Part shown: positions 33,758-42,743 of the stretch, piece after piece
Layout: every line of letters starts with the position of its first letter
How positions within the stretch are numbered: position 1 is the stretch's first letter
Source: an uncultured Collinsella sp.
GTDB lineage: Bacteria; Actinomycetota; Coriobacteriia; Coriobacteriales; Coriobacteriaceae
Reading direction: 5' to 3'
NCBI GenBank assembly: GCA_934668875.1
Contig: CAKUON010000011.1
Span: forward strand, 1-64,000
DNA: 64,000 nt
Program-made: the position numbers and the translations under genes
The notes under the pieces: model-generated
Databases searched by the model: none
Told to the model about the DNA's origin: nothing
Seen by the model: only the letters and a program-made list of their open reading frames with translations

Positions 33758-35143
33758 ATGACGGATCAGGAAACGCCCGAGCGCGCGCACGTGACGGCCG
33801 ACGATATCGAGGCGGCCAACGACCTCATTGACTTTATCGAGGCATGCCCCAGCATGTTCCATACGGCGGCGACCATTATGGCCGAGCTCGACGAGGCGGG
33901 CTTTACCTACCTGCCCGAGAACGCGGCATGGGATATCGAGCCGGGCGGTCGCTACTACACGCAGCGCAACACCTCGAGCGTTATCGCCTTTAAGGTGGGC
34001 GAGGACCTGGCCGCAACGTGGGGCGAGGACGGCGTTGCCGGCGACTATCATTTCCAGCTCACGGCATCGCATAGCGATTCTCCGACGTTTAAGGTCAAGG
34101 CTGTGCCCGAGCTCGATGGTGCGGGCGAGACGCTCCGCCTCAACACCGAAGCCTACGGCGGCATGATCGACTACACCTGGTTCGACCGTCCGCTGGCGCT
34201 TGCGGGCCGCGTGCTGGTGCGCGAGGGCAATCGTATCGAGAGCCGCCTGCTCGCCACCGAGCGCGAGGTCGCCATCATTCCGAGCCTCGCCATCCACATG
34301 AACCGTGGCGTTAACGAGAGCTTTGCGCCTAATCGCGCCATTGACCTGTGTCCGCTCATCAGCGCCGGCGAGCTTAAGCAGGGCGACTTTGACGCCCTGA
34401 TTGCCGACGAGCTCGATGTGGAGCCCGAGCAGATCCTGGGCCGCGACCTGTTCTTGGTCAATCGTCAGGATGCACGTATTTGGGGCTGGGCCGACGAGTT
34501 CATCTCGACGCCCAAACTCGACGACCTCGCCTGCGCCTACACCTCGCTGCAGGCGTTTTTGGGTGCCGAGAACGCGCACGACGTCTCGGTCTTCTGCTGC
34601 TTCGATAACGAGGAGGTTGGCTCCGAGACCAAGCAGGGTGCCATGTCGACGTTTTTGGCCGATGCGCTGCGCCGCATTAACGGATCGCTTGGCTTCGACG
34701 ACGAGTCGTACCATCGTGCATTGGCCGCCTCGATGCTTGTGAGCTGCGACAATGCACATGCCGTGCATCCTAACCATGCCGAGAAATGCGATGCCCGCAA
34801 CCAGGTCGTGCTCAACGGCGGCATTGTCATTAAGGAAGCCGCCAACCAGCACTACTGCACCGATGCCTTTAGCCGCGCGGTGTTCCAGGCCATCTGCGAC
34901 GACGCCGATGTGCCCACGCAGGCCTTCGCCAACAAGAGCGATATGGCCGGCGGCTCTACCCTCGGCAACCTGTCCAACATGCAGGCGAGCATGCACGCCG
35001 TGGACGTGGGCCTGCCTCAGCTGGCCATGCACTCAAGCTACGAGACCGGCGGCGTCCGCGACGTCATGTACGCCATCCGCGCCCTCACCGCCTTCTACGA
35101 GCACAACCTAACCATCAACGGCGCCGAAAGCGTAGAGCTGTAA
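33758..35143 (+). CDS. M18-family aminopeptidase
   Basis: 461 residues. Zinc ligands appear in SHSDSPTFKVK (His and Asp), CFDNEEVGSET (Glu-Glu), SCDNAHAVHPN (Asp and His) and MHSSYETGG (His), as in aspartyl aminopeptidases of family M18. It removes N-terminal residues, usually acidic ones, from peptides in the cytoplasm. The start at MTDQETPE follows AAAGGGGAG; the frame's 23 upstream codons lack a ribosome site. Confidence 0.93.
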   Translation: MTDQETPERAHVTADDIEAANDLIDFIEACPSMFHTAATIMAELDEAGFTYLPENAAWDIEPGGRYYTQRNTSSVIAFKVGEDLAATWGEDGVAGDYHFQLTASHSDSPTFKVKAVPELDGAGETLRLNTEAYGGMIDYTWFDRPLALAGRVLVREGNRIESRLLATEREVAIIPSLAIHMNRGVNESFAPNRAIDLCPLISAGELKQGDFDALIADELDVEPEQILGRDLFLVNRQDARIWGWADEFISTPKLDDLACAYTSLQAFLGAENAHDVSVFCCFDNEEVGSETKQGAMSTFLADALRRINGSLGFDDESYHRALAASMLVSCDNAHAVHPNHAEKCDARNQVVLNGGIVIKEAANQHYCTDAFSRAVFQAICDDADVPTQAFANKSDMAGGSTLGNLSNMQASMHAVDVGLPQLAMHSSYETGGVRDVMYAIRALTAFYEHNLTINGAESVEL

Positions 35144-35329
35144 ATGCAAGCCGAAGATATGAAGGCCGAGCGCAGGGCCAAACTTATCGAACAGGGCTCG
35201 CAGCTGTTCGCCACTGCTTGCCATGAGTCAGGGATCGACGTGTCCAGGGCGCAGTCAACTAATGATGAAGAGCTCAAGCACAGAGCCTATTCGGACCGCT
35301 TTGACGAGGAGATGGGCTGGCTCCAATAA
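35144..35329 (+). CDS. Small hypothetical protein abutting the aminopeptidase gene
   Basis: 61 residues, charged and soluble, starting on the base after the M18 stop codon (TAAATG), which would allow translational coupling. No motif is recognised. The N-terminal half is helical (DMKAERRAKLIEQGSQLFAT). It could be a remnant of a longer gene. Confidence 0.45.
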   Translation: MQAEDMKAERRAKLIEQGSQLFATACHESGIDVSRAQSTNDEELKHRAYSDRFDEEMGWLQ

Positions 35330-35378
35330 GCGAAGCATTATCACTTTGACGAGAGTGTCGCAGGCAGAACCAGCGTCA

Positions 35379-35409
35379 TGGTGCAAACAAACCTGACCCC
35401 ATTGCACCA
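35379..35409 (-). repeat. Variable-stem hairpin with GGGTCAGGTTTG loop
   Basis: TGGTGCAA and TTGCACCA form the stem; on the minus strand the loop reads TGGGGTCAGGTTTGT, close to the GGGACAGGTTTG loops of the hairpins at 22956 and 50084 although the stem is unrelated. Confidence 0.6.
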
Positions 35410-35434
35410 AGAGGCCCCACAGGTCGAACAAAAG

Positions 35435-35546
35435 TCAGCGAGAGCCCGCCAGAGCGAGCAAGGTGACGTGAAAGAGGAGGGCATAGGCCTTTTGGCCATG
35501 CCCGACGATTGAACGTCAGATTGCCGCTCTGGTGGGCTCGCAGCGT
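35435..35546. repeat. Decayed composite inverted repeat
   Basis: Imperfect arms (AGCGAGAGCCCGCCAGAGCG with CGCTCTGGTGGGCTCGCAGC) enclose an inner hairpin, GGGCATAGGCC-TTT-TGGCCATGCCC. The nested layout is like copies A-E, but the conserved internal segments are not clear. Confidence 0.5.
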
Positions 35547-35552
35547 CGGGTG

Positions 35553-35580
35553 GTTCCGGCGTTTGGTAAAACGCCGGAAC
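35553..35580 (-). terminator. Terminator of the D-2-hydroxyacid dehydrogenase gene
   Basis: GTTCCGGCGTTT and AAACGCCGGAAC pair perfectly around four bases, directly after the gene's stop on the minus strand. Confidence 0.8.
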
Positions 35581-35583
35581 AAA

Positions 35584-36519
35584 TTAGTGCTCAATCCAGC
35601 AGCGCAGGGTCTCTCCAGCTTGCAGATGACGCAGATTCTCTGCGGCAATGTCGACCACATTGTTGAGCGTGGCGGCCAAGTGGAACCAGCCGGAGATGTG
35701 CGGCGTGATGAGCATGTTGGGCGCATCCCACAGCGGGCTTGTCTCCGGCAGCGGCTCGGGATCGGTGACGTCGACCGCGGCGCCGGCAAGGTGCCCCGAC
35801 TCAAGGGCGGCAACCAGGTCGTCGGCAACTACGAGGTCACCACGGCCACCGTTGGCAAAGAAGGCACCCGGCCTCATTGCGGCAAAGAACTCGGCATTCG
35901 CCAGACCGCGGGTCTCGGGCGTGCTGGGCATAAAGGATGCGACGACGTTGGCCTCGGCCAGGCGCTCGGGCAGGGCGTCCATGCCGTCCATGTCCTCAAA
36001 CACGGTGGGGTAGACGAGGGGATGGCGCTTGATGCCGCGGACGTGCGCGCCCATGCCGCGGCAGAGCGTGGCAAAGTGGGCACCGATGTCGCCCGCGCCC
36101 AGCACCAGCACGTTGGCATTTTTGAGCGAGGTGACCGGCCCCAGGTCCTCCCAGCGATGGTCGCGTTGCAGGTCATGGTAGGCGGGCAGACGTTTCATCA
36201 TAGAAAGGACCATCGCAAACATGTGCTCGCTTACGGCCTGGCCGTAGGCGCCCACCGAGCAGGAGAGTTTTGCCTCGGCCGGCACGGTGCCAGCTGCCAA
36301 GTAATCGTCGTAACCGGCGCTCTGCAGTTGAAGCAGCTGCAAGTGCTCGCATGCCGTGAGCATGGCGGGGTCGATGTTGCCCAAGATTACGTCGGCATCG
36401 GCAACCTGCTCGCGCGTAGCGGCGCCGGCGCTCGTGTAGATAAAGTCCTCGCCCGGAGCACTCGACTCGAGGATCGCACGATGGCGGTCGTTGACGGGCA
36501 GCAAAACCAAGATGTTCAC
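35584..36519 (-). CDS. D-isomer-specific 2-hydroxyacid dehydrogenase
   Basis: 311 residues from a GTG start (VNILVLLPVNDRHR). The nucleotide motif is LGAGDIGAHFA (near 140), then NGGRGDLV, DVTDPEPLPE and the catalytic His in PHISGW. It reduces a 2-ketoacid to the D-hydroxyacid with NAD(P)H, or the reverse; the substrate is not defined by sequence. The start is set after GAGAGGA; the ORF can be extended upstream only by reading through a repeat hairpin. Confidence 0.88.
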   Translation of the reverse strand: MNILVLLPVNDRHRAILESSAPGEDFIYTSAGAATREQVADADVILGNIDPAMLTACEHLQLLQLQSAGYDDYLAAGTVPAEAKLSCSVGAYGQAVSEHMFAMVLSMMKRLPAYHDLQRDHRWEDLGPVTSLKNANVLVLGAGDIGAHFATLCRGMGAHVRGIKRHPLVYPTVFEDMDGMDALPERLAEANVVASFMPSTPETRGLANAEFFAAMRPGAFFANGGRGDLVVADDLVAALESGHLAGAAVDVTDPEPLPETSPLWDAPNMLITPHISGWFHLAATLNNVVDIAAENLRHLQAGETLRCWIEH

Positions 36520-36538
36520 AAGCAATCCTCTCCGCTCA

Positions 36539-36590
36539 ACCTGCCACAAAGGGACGGGTTTATTTTGGCAGGTTTTATCAGGCAAAACGT
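36539..36590 (+). repeat. Variable-stem hairpin with GGGACGG loop
   Basis: ACCTGCCACAA with TATTTTGGCAGGT around AGGGACGGGTT, then TTTTATCAGGCAAAACG. A copy of the 22956/29091/50084 element, placed in the leader of the dehydrogenase gene. Confidence 0.75.
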
Positions 36591-36593
36591 TCA

Positions 36594-36640
36594 AATAAAA
36601 CGCCGGATGCAAGACGGGTGTGCCCGCTAGCATCCGGCGT
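36594..36640 (-). terminator. map terminator
   Basis: ACGCCGGATGC and GCATCCGGCGT pair; on the minus strand they are followed by TTTATTTG. It lies nine bases after the map stop. Confidence 0.85.
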
Positions 36641-36648
36641 CCGTACGG

Positions 36649-37536
36649 CTACCAGCTCAGCAGCTCGTAGCCATCTTCGGTCACGACCAGCTGAACTTCG
36701 CACTGAGCCGAGTCGCTGCCGTCCTTGGTACGTACGCACCAGCCATCGCCCTTGCTGATCTTGATATCGGGCTTGCCGGCGTTGACCATGGGTTCGATGG
36801 TAAAGACCATGCCCGGCACCATGATGGTGTCCACGTCGGGTGCCTCGGTGGTAAAGCCCACGAACGGGTCCTCGTGGAACTCCTTGCCAATGCCGTGTCC
36901 GCCGTACTCGCGCACCACGCTAAAGCCGGCGTCCTCGACCGTCTTTTGCACGGCCTCGGCCATCACGGACAGCGGCAGCCACGGCTTGACGGCGGCAAGG
37001 CCCGCCTCCACGCTCGCACGGGTGACGTCGACCAGGCGCTGGCGCTCGGCCGAAACCTCGCCAATGCAGAACATGCGGCTCGAATCGCTAAAATAGCCGT
37101 CCAGGATCGTGGAGCAGTCCACGTTGATGATGTCGCCCTCGTGCAGTACGTCCGTGTCGCAGGGAATGCCGTGGCAGACGACGTCGTTGATCGAGGTGCA
37201 CACGCTCTTGGGGTAGCCCTCGTAGTTGAGATCGGCCGGCGTGCCGCCATGCTCGACGGTGTAGTCGTAGATCATCTGGTCGATCTGGTTGGTGGTCATG
37301 CCCGCGGCGATGTGCTCGCCTACGTAGTCGAGCACGCCCACGTTGATGGCAGCGGAGCGCTTGATGCTCTCGATGTCGGCGGGCGTCTTGTAGAGCGTAC
37401 GGGGCAGAACCTCCCAGCCCTCCTCCCACAGGCGCTCGAGGCGCTCGTCGAAGGCGCTGTGACATTTCTTATATTTCTTGCCGCTGCCGCACCAGCAAGC
37501 GTCGTTGCGGCCGGGCACAGGTCCTTTGTCATACAT
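36649..37536 (-). CDS. map: Type I methionine aminopeptidase with N-terminal SEC-C zinc motif
   Basis: 295 residues. The N-terminal SEC-C motif is GRNDACWCGSGKKYKKCH (about 9-26), a zinc-binding element that in longer MetAPs aids ribosome association. The catalytic metal ligands lie in INVDCSTILDGYFSD (two Asp), GGHGIGKEFHEDP (His), FTIEPMV (Glu) and AQCEVQLVVTEDG (Glu). It removes the initiator methionine from new proteins. AAAGGAA lies about ten bases before the ATG. Confidence 0.95.
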   Translation of the reverse strand: MYDKGPVPGRNDACWCGSGKKYKKCHSAFDERLERLWEEGWEVLPRTLYKTPADIESIKRSAAINVGVLDYVGEHIAAGMTTNQIDQMIYDYTVEHGGTPADLNYEGYPKSVCTSINDVVCHGIPCDTDVLHEGDIINVDCSTILDGYFSDSSRMFCIGEVSAERQRLVDVTRASVEAGLAAVKPWLPLSVMAEAVQKTVEDAGFSVVREYGGHGIGKEFHEDPFVGFTTEAPDVDTIMVPGMVFTIEPMVNAGKPDIKISKGDGWCVRTKDGSDSAQCEVQLVVTEDGYELLSW

Positions 37537-37628
37537 GGCTAACTTCCTTTCATCCGCAGCTAGTATAGCCCACCCGCAGACCAGCTCATTTGGGATGGGG
37601 CTAATTTAGCTGCTGGCGGGCGGCCGCG

Positions 37629-38405
37629 CTAGTAGCTCACCTGGCAGGGGATGCCGAGGGCTTGGACGCGCGCGGCAATGGCGTCGAGCACCTCGGGCGC
37701 TGCTTTGGCAAGGCCGGCGACTGGTGTCTCGCGCGCGACCGTGTAGATGGTCGCCTCCTGCGGACGAATGCGCTCAAGCGCCGCGAGCCAGGGGGCAACA
37801 TACTCCTCGCCGGTATTGTCGATGAGCTTGTCCTGATACTCGCCGGTCAAAAAGATCGTCTGGATAATAACGTGACCGTCAAAGCTTGCGAACGTCTCGA
37901 TCTGGTGCTCGACGTTGTAGGGGCCAACAGGCTGGTCGAGCAGCTGGATAAACGCCGGGTCGACGGTATCGAGCTTAAGAATGTTGTCGTCGACCATCAT
38001 GAGCGCGTCGTGCACCTCGGGGCGGTCGGCGCGTGTGCCGTTGGAGAGCACGGCGATCTTGGAGTTTGGGGCAAGCTCGTCGCGCAGCGCGACGGCGCCG
38101 GCGATGGCCTGTGGAAACTCCGGTGCGGCGGTGGGCTCGCCGTTGCCTGCGAAGGTGATTACATCGGGGAGCTCGCCCTCGGCTGCCATCTCGCGCAGCT
38201 TTGCCTCGAGCGCTTCGAGTACCACGGCAGCTGTGTTGTACGGCTCATGGCAGGGGCGCTCGGCGTTGAGGCCGTTTTCGCAGTAAATGCAGTCGAACGT
38301 GCAGATTTTGCCGCTGGCCGGCATCATGTTGACGCCGAGTGAGAGACCAAGGCGACGGCTGCGAACGGGCCCAAAGATGGGGCTGGCATTCAAAAACGTA
38401 GACAT
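37629..38405 (-). CDS. Radical SAM protein of unknown substrate
   Basis: 258 residues. The 4Fe-4S ligands are Cys35, Cys39 and Cys42 in CTFDCIYCENGLN, preceded by the family-specific SPIFGPVRSRRLGLSLGVN. The rest forms the usual partial barrel (VITFAGNGEPTAAPEF is the GGEP-like SAM contact). It belongs to a widespread uncharacterised radical SAM group. The ATG at 38405 is nine bases after GAGGAG; an ATG two codons earlier is too close to it. Confidence 0.87.
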   Translation of the reverse strand: MSTFLNASPIFGPVRSRRLGLSLGVNMMPASGKICTFDCIYCENGLNAERPCHEPYNTAAVVLEALEAKLREMAAEGELPDVITFAGNGEPTAAPEFPQAIAGAVALRDELAPNSKIAVLSNGTRADRPEVHDALMMVDDNILKLDTVDPAFIQLLDQPVGPYNVEHQIETFASFDGHVIIQTIFLTGEYQDKLIDNTGEEYVAPWLAALERIRPQEATIYTVARETPVAGLAKAAPEVLDAIAARVQALGIPCQVSY

Positions 38406-38630
38406 AGGCATATGCTCCTCAAGACTATTGCGCCTAAGCATAGCATCGGCTCCAAAGCAAGGCGCGGGCTCTTGCTTTACAAGTTTCGTTTTTTCACGTC
38501 GCTCATGATGCCGTGCCATGAAAAGCCTCAGGTCGGGTACAGTTAATCTGTTAACAAGGCGTAAGGCAATGCGGGTCTATCCAACCGTACTGACGTGCAA
38601 CTGGATGGGCATTGACGATGGGAACACAGT

Positions 38631-39428
38631 ATGGATTTTACGGTCGAGAATGCGGGCACCACGATTGCCTGTCGCGAATATGCCGACCCGGATGTGTCGC
38701 CTGATGCTCCTGCCTTGGTGTGCGTGCACGGCGCTTGTGTCGACGGCACATTTTTCGACAGCATCGCTTGTGAGCTCAGTCGCAACTACCGCGTCATTGC
38801 CTACGACCGACGCGGTTGCGGCGAGAGCGGCGACGCTGTAGACGGATGCTACGACCTCGCCGCCCAGGCCGCCGACCTGCAAGCCGTTATCGAGCATATT
38901 GGCGCTCCGGCAAACGTGCTCGCGCACAGTGCCGGTACGCTGGTGACCCTGGAGCTTCTCCGTGCAAACCCCGCCATAATCTCGCGTGCGATTCTGCATG
39001 AACCCGCCGTGACGGATGAGGGTACCGGCCTGGGCGCGGCCCCGGTTTTGCTCGAGATGATCGCCGCGGGAAAGGTCTCCAGGGCATTACGGGCCTTCCT
39101 GGGCGCCATCGGCGATTCGGACCCCGAGGCCCCCAAGTTAACCGAGGCAGAAGCCAGGCATGCCCTGCGCAACGGCCGCAGTTTCATAGCAAACGAATAC
39201 GGGATTACTATGACCTGCGTTCCCGATTGGAATAGCGTTCGCGCATCGAAAACGGTGGCCGCTGTGCTCCTGGGCGAGCTTTCGATTGGCACGCCCCGCG
39301 AGGCGGGCACGAGGATGGCGGCTGAGCTTTTGGACTGTCCGCTCGTGACGATCCCGGGCGCGCATAACGGTCTGCGCGATCGCCCGGCAGCGGCTGCCCG
39401 GGCTGTCTGTGGCATCCTGGGGCTCTAA
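38631..39428 (+). CDS. Alpha/beta hydrolase
   Basis: 265 residues. CVHGACVDGTFF forms the oxyanion-hole loop, the nucleophile Ser100 is in LAHSAGT (the usual Gly before His is Ala), and the catalytic His lies in PGAHNGL near 243. The cap domain is helical. Substrate unknown: esterase, lactonase or similar. The palindrome GTTAA-TCTG-TTAAC at 38542-38555 lies upstream, in the region shared with the divergent radical SAM gene. Confidence 0.85.
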   Translation: MDFTVENAGTTIACREYADPDVSPDAPALVCVHGACVDGTFFDSIACELSRNYRVIAYDRRGCGESGDAVDGCYDLAAQAADLQAVIEHIGAPANVLAHSAGTLVTLELLRANPAIISRAILHEPAVTDEGTGLGAAPVLLEMIAAGKVSRALRAFLGAIGDSDPEAPKLTEAEARHALRNGRSFIANEYGITMTCVPDWNSVRASKTVAAVLLGELSIGTPREAGTRMAAELLDCPLVTIPGAHNGLRDRPAAAARAVCGILGL

Positions 39429-39639
39429 CACCCGCAATGGCCAAAGCAGGCTTCACTCGCAAACGTTTCGGCCGTGTTAACAAATGTGCTCAAAACCTCA
39501 CGTCTGCGACTTCAATCGCGCCGCCTGTCAACTCATAAAAATGTAACAGCATTCACGTACTTACCTGCATCGACAAGGTGTTACCCTTGTAGCATTTGGA
39601 ACCCACCGCTACCATGCGAAACTATCGAAAGGGCCCCAT

Positions 39640-41520
39640 ATGCTCAATAATCACGAGGTCAATCTAACCGACGAGGAGGCTGCCGCCGAGGTCGCCCGCG
39701 TCGCGAAGACCTACCCCGTGGTGCGTTTGCTGTCGGCCGAGCAGATTAAGAGTGAGCCTAACTGCCTGCTCGCCGGCGATCGCTGCCCTTGTCTGCGTCA
39801 GTCGAGTCTTGAGGCCTTGGCAGATTCGGGTGAGGTGTCGGAGCAGCTGCTCAATGATGGTATTGAGTACCGTGCCCGTCTGCGCCCTCTGAAGGTCGAG
39901 GGCGAGCCTCACGTCTTGCTGATGGTGCGTCCGATCGATGAGCAAGAGGCCGCAGAAGAGGACCTTGTCTACACCGACGTGCTGACGAGTGTGCGCAATC
40001 GCCGATATTACGAGGAAAAGCTCCGAAGCGCCCGCATGAATGCCGGCGTTGCGATGATCGACCTTGATGATTTTAGGGTCTTCAACGATACATGTGGCCG
40101 TCATGCCGGCGACCTTGCGCTCGGTGCTGTGGCGACAGCCATACGCAGCGGAATTCGTTCGACTGACGAGCTTGTGCGCTATGGCTGCGACAAGTTTGTG
40201 GTTGTCATGCCCAATATTCCCTCCGATGACTTCACCCGTCGCCTGCATCAGGTGTCCGATGCCGTTCGTTCCACGATTGTTCCGGGCCATGAGTACGTGA
40301 GCTTGACGGCATGTGTTGGTGGCGTTCGCATTCATGGCGAGACGGTCGATGAGGGCGTTGGCCGCGCTGCCCAGTTATTGAGCCGCGCTAAGGCAAAAGC
40401 CGGTACGGTCGTGACCGATGCCGATTCCATCGAGGCCTTCCAAAGCGAAAAGCCCTTGGTGCTTATTATCGATGACTCCGAGATGAACCGAGCCATTCTC
40501 AGCGAGATGCTCAAGGACGAGTATTGCATCCTCGAGGCCGATAACGGTCGTATAGCGCTCGACATGGTCGACCGCTATGGCGATGAACTATCGCTCGTGC
40601 TGCTCGATATCGTCATGCCGGGCATAAGCGGCTTTGAGGTGCTGGCCGATCTGTCGCGCCGAACGGGTATCGACAATCTGCCTGTCATCATGATTTCGAG
40701 CGAAGATTCCGATGATATGGTTCTGCGCGCGTACGAGCTGGGCGCCTCGGACTATATCAACCGCCCGTTTGACTCCCGTATCGTGCGCCGCCGCGTAAGC
40801 AACACCATCCGCCTGTACGCCAAACAGCGCCGCCTGACGAGCCTGCTGTCCCAGCAGTACAACGAGCGTGTCAAGAACAGTCGCATGCTCATCGACATCA
40901 TGGCCGGCGTTATGGAGCTTCGCAACGGCGAGAGCGGCAGGCACGTTACGAACATCGAGAAGCTGACCGAGCTGCTGCTTGGCTGTCTGGTCCAGCGTAG
41001 CGGCACGGTCTCCCTCGACAATGAGGAACGCTCTACGATCGCCTTGGCTTCGGCGCTGCACGATATCGGCAAGATGTCGATTGACGATGCGATTCTCAAC
41101 AAGCCCGGACGCCTTACGTCCGAGGAGTTCGAGATTATGAAGACGCATACCACGATCGGCGCCGACATGCTGCTTGAGCTGGGTAGCCATCACGCCGGCA
41201 ATGCGCTTATGGAATATGCGTACCAGATTGCGCGTTGGCATCACGAGCGCTGGGACGGCAAGGGTTATCCCGATGGCCTTAAGGGCGACGAAATTCCCAT
41301 TGCCGCGCAGGTGGTTTCGGTGGCTGATGTGTACGATGCGCTGACGAGCGTGCGCGTGTACAAGGACGCTATCCCGCACCAGGAAGCGATTCAGATGATT
41401 CTGGACGGCAAGTGCGGTGAGTTTAACCCGCTGCTGCTCGACTGCCTGCTCGAGGTGCAAGACCAAATTGCCGAGACGTTGGCACGCCCCGCCGACGTCG
41501 TCGCGTTTCCCACGATTTAG
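39640..41520 (+). CDS. Degenerate GGDEF - receiver - HD-GYP protein
   Basis: 626 residues. After a short N-terminal domain (1-110, Cys pair CPC) comes a GGDEF-like domain (about 112-270) whose active site reads GCDKF (182-186), with Lys for the catalytic Glu, so cyclase activity is unlikely. A receiver domain follows (about 275-400; phospho-acceptor Asp323 in LLDIVMPGISG), then an HD-GYP phosphodiesterase domain with HD at 474-475 (HDIGK) and HHERWDGKGYP at 534-544, both intact. It probably degrades cyclic di-GMP under phosphorelay control, perhaps with the dead cyclase as a GTP or nucleotide sensor. The next gene is an Hpt protein. Confidence 0.88.
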   Translation: MLNNHEVNLTDEEAAAEVARVAKTYPVVRLLSAEQIKSEPNCLLAGDRCPCLRQSSLEALADSGEVSEQLLNDGIEYRARLRPLKVEGEPHVLLMVRPIDEQEAAEEDLVYTDVLTSVRNRRYYEEKLRSARMNAGVAMIDLDDFRVFNDTCGRHAGDLALGAVATAIRSGIRSTDELVRYGCDKFVVVMPNIPSDDFTRRLHQVSDAVRSTIVPGHEYVSLTACVGGVRIHGETVDEGVGRAAQLLSRAKAKAGTVVTDADSIEAFQSEKPLVLIIDDSEMNRAILSEMLKDEYCILEADNGRIALDMVDRYGDELSLVLLDIVMPGISGFEVLADLSRRTGIDNLPVIMISSEDSDDMVLRAYELGASDYINRPFDSRIVRRRVSNTIRLYAKQRRLTSLLSQQYNERVKNSRMLIDIMAGVMELRNGESGRHVTNIEKLTELLLGCLVQRSGTVSLDNEERSTIALASALHDIGKMSIDDAILNKPGRLTSEEFEIMKTHTTIGADMLLELGSHHAGNALMEYAYQIARWHHERWDGKGYPDGLKGDEIPIAAQVVSVADVYDALTSVRVYKDAIPHQEAIQMILDGKCGEFNPLLLDCLLEVQDQIAETLARPADVVAFPTI

Positions 41521-41543
41521 TTTGACCAAAGGAGTTTTAATCC

Positions 41544-41900
41544 ATGATTTCCATGCGTGAGGCGTATGAGAAGATCGGCGCTAATTATGATGACGCGTGC
41601 GCTCGGCTGATGGGCGAGGAAATGCTTGCCCGCTTTGCCCTCAAGTTTTTGGATGACGAGAGCATGGACAAGCTGGAGGCCGCCATGGCGGCAGGAGACG
41701 CCGAAGGTGCGTTTATGGCAGCGCACACGCTCAAGGGCGTGAGCCAGAACCTGGGATTCGATAATCTGTACGAGCCGGCGGTCGTGGTGACCGAAGCGCT
41801 GCGCGGCGCCGATGCCGTTGACGGCGCTCGCGAGAGAATGCATGCGCTGCAACAGCAATATGCGGCAACGATGTCGGCCCTGCGCGAGGCGGCTGAGTAA
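41544..41900 (+). CDS. Hpt-domain histidine phosphotransfer protein
   Basis: 118 residues, a four-helix Hpt domain. The phospho-accepting His61 is in AAHTLKGVSQNLGF. Located 23 bases after the receiver/HD-GYP gene with GGAG nine bases before the ATG, it should exchange phosphate with that receiver. No hybrid histidine kinase is nearby, so the upstream kinase must be encoded elsewhere. Confidence 0.88.
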   Translation: MISMREAYEKIGANYDDACARLMGEEMLARFALKFLDDESMDKLEAAMAAGDAEGAFMAAHTLKGVSQNLGFDNLYEPAVVVTEALRGADAVDGARERMHALQQQYAATMSALREAAE

Positions 41901-41968
41901 GGGCTTGCAGGCCTTGTGCCGCCCAGAGTCCGTTGATGTAGACATAAAAGGGCGTCCCCAACAACTAT

Positions 41969-42032
41969 GAGAGTGGATAATCTCCCGTTTTTGGCCCGGT
42001 GGCGGCCTCAAAGTGGGAGATTATCCACTCTC
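41969..42032. repeat. Inverted repeat with GTTTTTGGC...GCCTCAAAG centre
   Basis: GAGAGTGGATAATCTCCC and its complement form perfect 18-bp arms. A partial third copy (ATCCACTCTCACCC) follows at 42052. The centre resembles those at 12332 and 29860 although the arms are unrelated. Confidence 0.75.
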
Positions 42033-42120
42033 GTTCGATACGTGTCCAAAAATCCACTCTCACCCCTTCTGATTAGTGAATGGCCTATGCGCACTGGCCG
42101 GACTTTCCATATGCAACTCA

Positions 42121-42141
42121 TATCGTTGTTCGATAAACTAT
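42121..42141 (+). promoter_or_regulatory. Candidate XRE operator upstream of the DUF2975 gene
   Basis: TATCG-TTGTT-CGATA is a perfect dyad. It continues as TCGATAAACTAT (42130-42141), which matches TCGATAAACAAT at 43169-43180 in front of the ABC operon. Confidence 0.5.
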
Positions 42142-42174
42142 TCGGAAAACGATAGATTCGATGAGGGTGAGTGT

Positions 42175-42735
42175 ATGTCCAACAGCGTCCAGCGTATGGC
42201 CAAGGTGCGCGAAAATGTCAGGAAGCTTGGTTTTTGCATGACGGTCGTTTTCGCTGGAATGCTCGTCGCTTTTGCCGCGTTGGTTGTTTACGTGATCTGG
42301 TATGCGATTGCAAACGTTGCTTCCGTCGATTCTTTCGGTGTTGCGACGCTTCTCGATGGCGGGTGCATCGTTATCCCAAGCGGACTGTGCATGGCGCTTG
42401 TTATGGGTATTTCGCTTGTCGTTCTGTGCGGGATCAGCCGTAACATCTCGCGAGGCGTCTCGCCCTTTACCAAGACGCATGTGCGGCTTATCCGTGTTCT
42501 TGCACTTGCCTTTGCTGTTAATGCCGCGGTTTCGCTTGTTGGTGCCTATGGATCGGTCAGTCTCACCATTGGCGGACTGGAGCTTTACATCGTGCCTCAT
42601 TCCTTCGTTATTGAGATCTGCCAAGGCGCTACCTTTGATGCGGGGTCGTTTATCGGCGCGGTTGTCTGTTTGTTTATCTCGGCGATCTGGAGTTATGCCT
42701 CGCTGCTCCAAGAGCAGTCTGACGAGCTTGTGTAG
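42175..42735 (+). CDS. DUF2975-type four-helix membrane protein
   Basis: 186 residues with four membrane helices (near 19-45, 62-85, 103-125 and 155-175) and short loops, ending in a charged tail. This matches the DUF2975 family, whose members are nearly always followed by a small XRE regulator, as here (next ATG eight bases on). A role as a membrane partner of the regulator is likely but unproven. Start at MSNSVQRMAKV after GAGGGTGAG. The region has lower G+C than its surroundings. Confidence 0.8.
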   Translation: MSNSVQRMAKVRENVRKLGFCMTVVFAGMLVAFAALVVYVIWYAIANVASVDSFGVATLLDGGCIVIPSGLCMALVMGISLVVLCGISRNISRGVSPFTKTHVRLIRVLALAFAVNAAVSLVGAYGSVSLTIGGLELYIVPHSFVIEICQGATFDAGSFIGAVVCLFISAIWSYASLLQEQSDELV

Positions 42736-42743
42736 GAGGAAAC

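Noticed and set aside
35584..36633. Longer start for the D-2-hydroxyacid dehydrogenase
   Set aside because: The extra 38 codons are translated repeat-hairpin and terminator sequence; the GTG at 36519 has a ribosome site and matches the family start.
39442..39543. 33-codon frame MAKAGFTRKRFGRV after the alpha/beta hydrolase gene
   Set aside because: No ribosome binding site and no similarity; basic composition alone is not enough.
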